Shown one piece after another: positions 43,597 to 49,964 of a stretch of DNA of 55,130 nucleotides. Position numbers and translations under genes: made by a program. The first letter of the stretch is position 1. Each line of letters opens with the position of its first letter. The notes under the pieces are model-generated. The model had not been told where the DNA came from. It ran no database searches and was given only the letters and a program-made list of their open reading frames with translations. The DNA lies in the NCBI GenBank assembly GCA_024694625.1, contig JAILJP010000108.1, positions 1 through 55,130 on the forward strand. The letters run 5' to 3'. Source of the DNA: Lachnospiraceae bacterium. Its GTDB lineage: Bacteria > Bacillota > Clostridia > Lachnospirales > Lachnospiraceae.

Positions 43597-44051
43597 TACT
43601 CGTCTCCCTCATGAAATTTTGCCAAAACCTTGTATAAAAGGTTGTAGAGTTCTTTTGCTTCATCAGGATCCAAGTCAATGCATTTTCCCATTTTTTCGGG
43701 AACAGATAAGGCATGTTCTTTGAGTTTTTCACCTTCTGCCGTAATACGAATCAAAAGGTTTCTCTCATCCTCTTTGGAACGATGGCGCTCAATATATCCC
43801 TTTGCCTCCAACTTTTTCAAAAGAGGCGTCAATGTTCCGGAATCAAGATAGAGACATTTGCCGATTTCTTTGACGTTCATCTCTTTCTTATCCCAAAGAA
43901 CCATCATGGTAATATACTGCGTATAGGTTAAATCCAGTTCATCCAAAAATGGTTTATAGCTGCGAACCACTTCTTTGGAACAAGCGTAAAGTGGAAAGCA
44001 CAGCTGATTCTCTAATTTTAAACATGCATAAGGATCACAACTTTTACCCAT
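43596..44051 (-). CDS. MarR-family regulator, OhrR-like organic peroxide sensor
   Basis: A 151-residue winged-helix repressor. The N-terminal LENQLCFPLYACSKEV carries the Cys that OhrR proteins use to sense organic hydroperoxides, and the DNA-binding part has YLDSGTLTPLLKKLEAKG, typical of the OhrR subgroup. I chose ATG 44051, with the SD AGGAG 8 bases upstream; an ATG 13 codons earlier has none. No ohr gene is adjacent; instead recJ is translationally coupled, so DNA repair might be brought under peroxide control. An OhrR-like operator (44091-44105) lies upstream, suggesting autoregulation. Confidence 0.87.
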   Translation of the reverse strand: MGKSCDPYACLKLENQLCFPLYACSKEVVRSYKPFLDELDLTYTQYITMMVLWDKKEMNVKEIGKCLYLDSGTLTPLLKKLEAKGYIERHRSKEDERNLLIRITAEGEKLKEHALSVPEKMGKCIDLDPDEAKELYNLLYKVLAKFHEGDE

Positions 44052-44090
44052 TGTAACATCTCCTATATTTACTGTCGTACAATCATTCAT

Positions 44091-44105
44091 TACTATTTAA
44101 TTGTA
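44091..44105. promoter_or_regulatory. OhrR-like operator upstream of the MarR-family gene
   Basis: On the minus strand TACAATTAAATAGTA, one mismatch from the Bacillus OhrR-type palindrome TACAATT-N-AATTGTA. A further half-site (GTACAAT on the plus strand) sits at 44078-44084. Confidence 0.5.
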
Positions 44106-44156
44106 CGCAATTATTCCGGATTTGTCCAGTAAAAATCCTAATTTGCAAAAAACTAA

Positions 44157-45152
44157 TTAGTCGTTGTTGCAAGCAAGTGCTGCAGTAATGATAGCCATAG
44201 AGTATACTTCAATAGCGTTACATCCACGAGAAAGATCGTTGATAGATGCATTCAAACCTAAAAGGATCGGTCCGTAAGCTTCGAAGTTACCAAGACGCTG
44301 AGCAATCTTGTAACCAATATTACCTGCGTTGATGTCAGGGAAAATAAAGGTGTTTGCATGTCCTGCTACATCTGAGCCAGGGCATTTTGTCTTAGCTACA
44401 CGAGGAGCAACGGCAGCATCAAACTGTAATTCTCCTTCGATAGGAAGTTCAGGATATTTTTCCTTTGCCTTTGCAGCAGCGTTTCTCATCTTGTCTACAT
44501 CTTCACCCTTTCCGGATCCAAGTGTAGAATAGCTTAAGAATGCAACCTTAGGATCAACGCCAAAGATCTTTGCACATTCAGCAGTTTCACCTGCGATTTC
44601 AACCAATTCATCTTCGTTAGGCTTAATGTTGATTGCACAGTCAGCCATTGCAAGTACTTCGTTCTCACCGGTAGCGGAAGGACGAACCAAAATAAAGCAA
44701 GAAGATACTACTGAGTTACCGGGCTTTGTCTTAATCAACTGCAAAGCAGGGCGAACGGTATCTGCTGTAGAGTAAGTAGCACCACCCAAAAGTGCGTCAG
44801 CTACACCCATCTTTACAAGCATGGTACCAAAGTAGTTTGCTCCGGACAAAACTTTCTTTGCTTCTTCGGGAGTAACACCCTTAGACTTACGAAGTTCGCA
44901 GAACATTTCAACCATTTCATCAAAACGATCATAGTTTGTAGGATCGATAATGGTAGCACCATTGATGTTATATCCGGCATCTTCTGCTGCGTTCTTAATC
45001 TCTTCTTCATTTCCAAGTAAAATAGGCTTTAAGAAATTTGAAGCTAAAAGTCTTGATGATGCCTCTAAAATACGAGGATCAGAACCTTCTGTAAATACAA
45101 TTGTTTTCGGGCTCTTTTTCAGAGTCGCAATCATGTCACCAAATCCAAACAT
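44157..45152 (-). CDS. pta: Phosphate acetyltransferase
   Basis: Converts acetyl-CoA and phosphate to acetyl phosphate, the first step of ATP-yielding acetate formation. Family segments are FTEGSDPRILEAS, YSTADTVRPALQLI, FLSYSTLGSGKG and GPILLGLNASINDLSRGC. The 331-residue length is that of the short, single-domain clostridial Pta. I chose ATG 45152 with the SD GAGG; an in-frame TTG lies two codons earlier. ackA, the usual next gene, is not in the window. Confidence 0.94.
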   Translation of the reverse strand: MFGFGDMIATLKKSPKTIVFTEGSDPRILEASSRLLASNFLKPILLGNEEEIKNAAEDAGYNINGATIIDPTNYDRFDEMVEMFCELRKSKGVTPEEAKKVLSGANYFGTMLVKMGVADALLGGATYSTADTVRPALQLIKTKPGNSVVSSCFILVRPSATGENEVLAMADCAINIKPNEDELVEIAGETAECAKIFGVDPKVAFLSYSTLGSGKGEDVDKMRNAAAKAKEKYPELPIEGELQFDAAVAPRVAKTKCPGSDVAGHANTFIFPDINAGNIGYKIAQRLGNFEAYGPILLGLNASINDLSRGCNAIEVYSMAIITAALACNND

Positions 45153-45231
45153 GTACAATTCCTCTCTTTTCTAAAAAATAAACGAACATTACTCTGGTAA
45201 TTTTTTTCAAAAAATTACACAGCTATTTATA

Positions 45232-45259
45232 ATCATAGCACGTCAAATTCATTTTTCAA
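45232..45259 (-). promoter_or_regulatory. Candidate promoter of pta
   Basis: On the minus strand TTGAAA, a 16-nt spacer and TATGAT. It lies about 80 bases upstream of the pta ATG; a perfect A/T hairpin (45199-45220) is in the leader between. Confidence 0.4.
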
Positions 45260-45326
45260 TGGATAAAACACGCATTTTGTTGCAAAAAGCCTCCAATGTA
45301 TGCACATTTTTTCGTACAAAAATACA

Positions 45327-46487
45327 CTACTGCGACAGTGTTCCATCACTGCCAATTGTAACCGTAGGCGATATACCCTGCAAATAATTATAAATGGATG
45401 TCGCCTTCTCTTCTGAAGCCAACGACGTGGTGGCGCCACTTGCTGTTGCCGGGAGAAGCTGCACCGAAACCTGATCATCGGAAGAAATCGTAAACTTTAC
45501 CGCCATAGTGGAGTCGATGGTCTCATTAAAGATGAAATTTCCCAAGCTGTAGAAAATAGGCTTTCCGTTGTAGTATTCTATTCCCTGAAGGCAATGACTA
45601 TGGGCTCCTATCACCCCATCCGCTCCTGCATCAATATAAGCATGGGCATTGGGCTTTTGATAATCCGTCAACACATCCGTATGTTCCGTTCCCCAGTGCA
45701 CGCACACAAACAAATAGTCCACCTGAGATTTTGCTTCTGAAATCGAATTGCACAATGCCGTTGTATCGTAGCAAGTAAACACTCCCGGCTGAGAGTTTTC
45801 CACGTTCCAAGAGGCCACAGGAATCACTCGAGAGGCTGCAAGAAAACCAATCTTTTTTCCATTTACTTCTTTTACTACCAGCTTTGATGCATCAGAAAGA
45901 CTGTTTCCCGCTCCCGTGTACTCAACTCCTGCATCCGTCAATGTGGTAAAGGTATCCAAAAGAGCATCGTGGCCAAAATCCAAAACGTGGTTATTTGCCA
46001 AGCCTGCCACATCTACCCCCAAATCCGTAAGCACCGATACATAAGAAGGATTCACCCGAAAGGTGTACTGCTTATCGGGCGCCTGAACACCCCTGGTACT
46101 AAAGCAAAACTCATTGTTGATTTCCAATAGATCAGCTCCGGTAAGCTCGCTGCGCAGCGGTTCCGTTACCAAACCGTCAATTCCTTTGGCATCGTAGTTT
46201 TTCTGGGCATAGGTAGAAAGTTCCACATCTCCGGTAAACACCACCGTGGTTTTGCTGTCTTTCTCCTCTAAAACTTCCTCCATCTCTTGGGACTCCTCCC
46301 CAGGCGTTTCACTTTCCTCACTTTGGTTTTCTAAGCTTTCCTCCTGGGTAGTTTCATCCTCCTTTTCCTTTACGAGATTAATGATATTTTCATCCCATCG
46401 GAAATAGATTCCTCCTGCAATCACCAAGGCCAGAATCAAAATACTAACCGATAAAATCCCCAGCGCTGTCTTTTTTCTTCGTTTCAT
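45327..46487 (-). CDS. CapA family protein (metallophosphoesterase-like, poly-gamma-glutamate type)
   Basis: An envelope protein of the PGA_cap/CapA family, a metallophosphatase-like fold linked to poly-gamma-glutamate capsule or unknown surface polymers. A membrane anchor lies at about 8-29, then an acidic Glu/Ser linker (about 40-75), then the catalytic domain with FTGDVELS, LANNHVLDFG, VHWGTEH and IGAHSHCLQG. No other capsule genes (capB, capC) are adjacent, so a lone housekeeping role is likely. The ATG follows GAGG. A second ORF in another frame with its own SD (46444-46533) overlaps the start. Confidence 0.86.
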   Translation of the reverse strand: MKRRKKTALGILSVSILILALVIAGGIYFRWDENIINLVKEKEDETTQEESLENQSEESETPGEESQEMEEVLEEKDSKTTVVFTGDVELSTYAQKNYDAKGIDGLVTEPLRSELTGADLLEINNEFCFSTRGVQAPDKQYTFRVNPSYVSVLTDLGVDVAGLANNHVLDFGHDALLDTFTTLTDAGVEYTGAGNSLSDASKLVVKEVNGKKIGFLAASRVIPVASWNVENSQPGVFTCYDTTALCNSISEAKSQVDYLFVCVHWGTEHTDVLTDYQKPNAHAYIDAGADGVIGAHSHCLQGIEYYNGKPIFYSLGNFIFNETIDSTMAVKFTISSDDQVSVQLLPATASGATTSLASEEKATSIYNYLQGISPTVTIGSDGTLSQ

Positions 46488-46589
46488 TTTTTACCTCTAT
46501 TTGTAATTTCATCATTTGGTCTGATTCTTTCATTGAAAACACTCCCTTCCAATTCTATCATTATCGAAGGAAAAAATGTACTTTCTCTC

Positions 46590-46618
46590 TTGTATTTGTT
46601 TATGGCCTGTGATAGAAT
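46590..46618 (+). promoter_or_regulatory. Candidate promoter of the ECF S component gene, with operator-like dyad
   Basis: TTGTAT, a 17-nt spacer and TAGAAT on the plus strand. The -10 is one arm of a perfect inverted repeat, TAGAAT-N8-ATTCTA (46613-46632), suggesting repressor control. Confidence 0.5.
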
Positions 46619-46660
46619 CCCAATAAATTCTACCAACTTGCTAGGAAATGAGGTGTTTAC

Positions 46661-47221
46661 ATGAAAAATCTTAACAAACTAATCTTCGCTGCTTTATTTG
46701 CGGCACTCACATTTGTAGCAACTTACGTTATCAAGTTACCTACCCCCACCATGGGCTATATTCACCCCGGTGATGCAGTGGTACTTCTGAGCGGAATTCT
46801 ATTAGGGCCTCTTTACGGAGGATTGGCTGCCGGATTAGGTGCCATGCTTGCAGATTTCTTAGGCGGATATTTTTCTTACGCCCCTGCAACCTTCCTCATA
46901 AAGATGGTGACTGCGATTATTGCAGCCTTTATTTATAAAGAATTACAGAGTTTTTGGAAAAAAGAGAAAAAAGGTGTTTCTGCCATTATTGCGGGAACCT
47001 TCGGCGAGCTCTTTATGGTGCTTGGCTACTTTATCTACGAAATCTTTTTGTTGGGAATCGTAACTGGAGGACTGACACCGGAAGCCATTACTTCAGGAAT
47101 CGCAGCCTCTGCTGCCGGTGTTCCTTTCAATGTGGTTCAAGGACTTTTTGGTGTCATCATTTGCACCCTGCTCCTTCCCATTCTTTCTCCCGTACTGACC
47201 AAAGCATTAAATGAATCATAA
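46661..47221 (+). CDS. ECF transporter S component (substrate unknown)
   Basis: A 186-residue, strongly hydrophobic protein with about six helices, of the S-component family with the GYIHPGDAVVLLSGILLGPLYGGLAAGLGAMLADFLGGY segment (about residues 31-70; only its ends are cited as diagnostic). S components of this kind carry vitamin or vitamin-precursor specificity and share an EcfAA'T module encoded elsewhere. The ATG follows GAGG. It stands alone on the plus strand, ends at a bidirectional terminator and is divergent from the CapA gene. Confidence 0.83.
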   Translation: MKNLNKLIFAALFAALTFVATYVIKLPTPTMGYIHPGDAVVLLSGILLGPLYGGLAAGLGAMLADFLGGYFSYAPATFLIKMVTAIIAAFIYKELQSFWKKEKKGVSAIIAGTFGELFMVLGYFIYEIFLLGIVTGGLTPEAITSGIAASAAGVPFNVVQGLFGVIICTLLLPILSPVLTKALNES

Positions 47222-47224
47222 TGA

Positions 47225-47284
47225 AAAAAGTCCCGATGGAAACTAAGAGGTATCATACTTATCTCTTCTTCCATCGGGATTCTT
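47225..47284. terminator. Bidirectional terminator between the ECF S and DUF4250 genes
   Basis: TCCCGATGGAA (47231-47241) pairs perfectly with TTCCATCGGGA (47269-47279). A6 flanks one side and TTCTTTT the other, so it can serve both converging transcripts. Confidence 0.88.
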
Positions 47285-47464
47285 TTATTCAAATTGATTT
47301 GTTTCTTCGTTGTACTGGTAGTCAATCGTTTTCAATTTTTCACGAAGTTCAATCTCATCCACTCCTTCGCCCTGGCAAAAATCCTCCAGACTAAAATAAT
47401 AATCCCGGAGTTTTGTGTTTACCACTGACAAAAGCATGGCTGCGTCTTTTGGTAATCTATCCAT
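47285..47464 (-). CDS. DUF4250 family small protein
   Basis: A 59-residue protein beginning MDRLPKDAAMLLSVVNTKLRD, the hallmark of DUF4250, a short cytoplasmic family of unknown function in Firmicutes. The ATG at 47464 follows AAAGGA; an in-frame TTG two codons earlier is less likely. It starts 12 bases after the HD-GYP gene and is the last gene of the kinase - receiver - HD-GYP operon. Confidence 0.85.
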   Translation of the reverse strand: MDRLPKDAAMLLSVVNTKLRDYYFSLEDFCQGEGVDEIELREKLKTIDYQYNEETNQFE

Positions 47465-47476
47465 TTTCAAATCCTT

Positions 47477-49192
47477 TCATTGTTGTAAAATCTGATTTGG
47501 TTCATTTTCAAGATAATACTTTTCCAAATCCTTTTGGCATCCCAAAAATACAGATAACATATTGGGGTCAAACTGACTTCCCATGGCGTCTATCATAACC
47601 TCTGCTGCCTTTTCAAAACTAAAAGGATCCTTATAGCATCGCTTTGTAACCAAGGCATCATATACATCTGCCACTGCCATGATACGCGCCTCCAAAGGAA
47701 TCATTGTGCCCACAAGACCTTCAGGATAGCCCTTTCCATCCCAGCGTTCGTGGTGATACTTTGCCAATCGGTAAGACACATCCACAAAATGTTTTTCTTC
47801 CACATCATGCAAAACAATCTGTACCAGTTCTCCACTTTTTACTGCGTGGAGTTTCATGATATCATATTCTTCCGGTGTCAGTCGCCCGGGCTTGTTCAAA
47901 ATATGGTTTTCTACGGTAATCTTTCCCAAGTCATGCATCGGTGCGGCACGAACGATGTCCTCAGCCATTTGGTCATCCAAGTCATAAACACCCTGTTTTT
48001 TCATTTCTTCCACAATGATTTTAATAATTTCACTGGTTCGTTTTACATGACCACCGGTATTGGCGTCACGGTTTTCCACCATGTTGGCCAAAGCCAAAAC
48101 CACTCTTTGCTGAATCGCCTTGATGTTCTCCGTCTTCTTTTGAACCTCACTGTTTAAGGTTTTGTTGTAGTCTTGCATAACGTTTAAGACTTTCTTTTCT
48201 TCGGAAACATCACGAATATCAAAGAGGTAGCCCTGAATCTTTCCATCTTTTCGGATGGAGAATTCGGCAATCTCACATCGGCAGGAACCGTTCTCCAGTT
48301 CAAAATCTATGTAAGTAGTTCCATCCTTTTTATATGCATCAATAAGGCTATATAATACATCCTCCGCCTTCGTCTTCTTTTTCAATTTTGAATCTACAAT
48401 CTGAGCCTCCAACTCCGGAAGGTATTCATACACCCGACGGTTGCAGCTTAAAAATTTCCCATCCAAGTCTATGGCCACATAGCCCTTTGCACTGTGATAC
48501 TTCTGCTGTTCTGAAATCAAGCAGGCGATATCGTGGGTATGGGCATGATCGTAGTTTACGGCAATCACTATATCTGAAAAAACATAGAGGAACGGCAACA
48601 AAGAAAAATCGATTCCCGCCATATTTTCCACTACATAAATTACAAGCCCCGATACCGTGACGATAGTATAAAGCATCAAGGTAATTCTGGAATAGGTTCC
48701 CCTTTTAATAATGGCATATGTCATCAACGCCACAATAATCAAAAGCACAATGGAAAGATAAACCCAATGTACAATCTTTAAGGGACCACTGGTCATTTTG
48801 GTAGCAATACCATAACCTGTATCAATCAAGGTAATCGAGGTGTAATACAAATCATTATGCAAGCATCCCCAAATCATAGCCATGTGACCAAAGGCGGCTC
48901 CATAAGCTATGATTTTCACCCATCGATAAACTTCTACACGAAGGAAACGTAAGATGGAAAAAATCATCACCGTCAACATTACCGTACTATCCAAGTAAAT
49001 GTAAGAAAAGCAGACCAAAGCGGCCTCCGCCGTTGTTACCCTGGTTTTTAACCAATAACCCAAAATAACAAGGGGAATCAATACAACGATAGTCCAATAA
49101 TTGATATCAATATTTTCATAGTTCTTTTGAGCCATAAACAACAACACAAAAATGGATATTGTCAAAAGAATTCCATATATATACATCATCAT
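47477..49192 (-). CDS. Membrane HD-GYP phosphodiesterase with PAS domain
   Basis: Predicted c-di-GMP hydrolase of 571 residues. Seven or so membrane helices fill about 1-215, a PAS-like domain lies at about 235-330 (YVAIDLDGKFLSCN), then a short coiled coil and the HD-GYP domain (about 365-555). The metal and signature residues are intact: H420-D421 in MHDLGKI, and HHERWDGKGYPEG with the GYP near 483-485. I chose the first of three ATG codons at 49192, 7 bases after the receiver gene's stop. It sits directly downstream of a hybrid kinase and a receiver protein, which suggests it is their output. Confidence 0.92.
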   Translation of the reverse strand: MMMYIYGILLTISIFVLLFMAQKNYENIDINYWTIVVLIPLVILGYWLKTRVTTAEAALVCFSYIYLDSTVMLTVMIFSILRFLRVEVYRWVKIIAYGAAFGHMAMIWGCLHNDLYYTSITLIDTGYGIATKMTSGPLKIVHWVYLSIVLLIIVALMTYAIIKRGTYSRITLMLYTIVTVSGLVIYVVENMAGIDFSLLPFLYVFSDIVIAVNYDHAHTHDIACLISEQQKYHSAKGYVAIDLDGKFLSCNRRVYEYLPELEAQIVDSKLKKKTKAEDVLYSLIDAYKKDGTTYIDFELENGSCRCEIAEFSIRKDGKIQGYLFDIRDVSEEKKVLNVMQDYNKTLNSEVQKKTENIKAIQQRVVLALANMVENRDANTGGHVKRTSEIIKIIVEEMKKQGVYDLDDQMAEDIVRAAPMHDLGKITVENHILNKPGRLTPEEYDIMKLHAVKSGELVQIVLHDVEEKHFVDVSYRLAKYHHERWDGKGYPEGLVGTMIPLEARIMAVADVYDALVTKRCYKDPFSFEKAAEVMIDAMGSQFDPNMLSVFLGCQKDLEKYYLENEPNQILQQ

Positions 49193-49199
49193 CCTATCG

Positions 49200-49964
49200 T
49201 TACATCTCCTTTTCGAAAAATGCCTTAACCACGGAAACAATTTCTTCCTTGGGCTGTGTCTTTAACAAATAACCCTGAGGACTTAAAGACAGCACCTCTT
49301 TTACCGTTTGTGAATCGTTTTTGGAGGTAAGAAAAATTACAGGAATCTTTCTTGTAGTCTCGTCACTATGGAGCATTTCCAAAAACTGTGCTCCGGAACA
49401 GGCCGGCATTTCATAATCCAGTAAAATCAAATCCGGTCTCTGGCTGTCAATCACTCGAATGGCAGCAGCAGCTGAGGGATAGGTACTCACTTTAAAATCT
49501 TCACTAAACCACTGTAAAGCGGTTCGCAAAAACGTAGGAGAATCATCCACAATCATCAGCTTCTTTTGATCATCCTTTTTCAAAACTTTCTCCACAAGCT
49601 GTTCAATCTTTAAGGTCATCTCTTTCGCGTTTATGGGGCGAACAAACTCCTCCTTGATGAGAGACTTTGTCGTCACTTCTTTTACAAAATGCAATTCTTC
49701 CGGTGACCCAACCAAAATGATTGCGGAGTTTTGCCAGGTACACAAATCATAAAGTGCAACTCTTCCCTCTCCATGGGTCATCAACAACTCTGCCTCTGCT
49801 ATTACAAGAGGCGGGAGCTTAGTATCGCCATTTTTTAAAAAATCTGAAATATCCAACTTTACGGAACTCACCCGATCTTCTTCCAAGAAATTCCTAACCC
49901 CCGTTAAGACAAAAGATATTTCCTTATCCATCAAAAATGCTACTTTGGGTTCCCCTAATATCAT
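49200..49964 (-). CDS. Response regulator: degenerate receiver plus intact receiver
   Basis: A 254-residue two-module protein. The N-terminal half (about 1-125) has the alpha/beta pattern of a receiver but lacks the acidic pocket and the Asp at the usual place, so it is probably a pseudo-receiver. The C-terminal receiver (about 132-252) has DDS, phosphoacceptor D183 in LLDYEMP, the Thr in FLTS and the Lys in LLKT. There is no DNA-binding domain. Its start overlaps the hybrid kinase stop by 4 bases (ATGA), and HD-GYP follows 7 bases on. Confidence 0.88.
   Translation of the reverse strand: MILGEPKVAFLMDKEISFVLTGVRNFLEEDRVSSVKLDISDFLKNGDTKLPPLVIAEAELLMTHGEGRVALYDLCTWQNSAIILVGSPEELHFVKEVTTKSLIKEEFVRPINAKEMTLKIEQLVEKVLKKDDQKKLMIVDDSPTFLRTALQWFSEDFKVSTYPSAAAAIRVIDSQRPDLILLDYEMPACSGAQFLEMLHSDETTRKIPVIFLTSKNDSQTVKEVLSLSPQGYLLKTQPKEEIVSVVKAFFEKEM

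Noticed and set aside
45199-45220. Perfect A/T-only hairpin upstream of pta as a terminator
   Set aside because: It has no GC in the stem core and lies inside the probable pta leader; too weak to call as a terminator.
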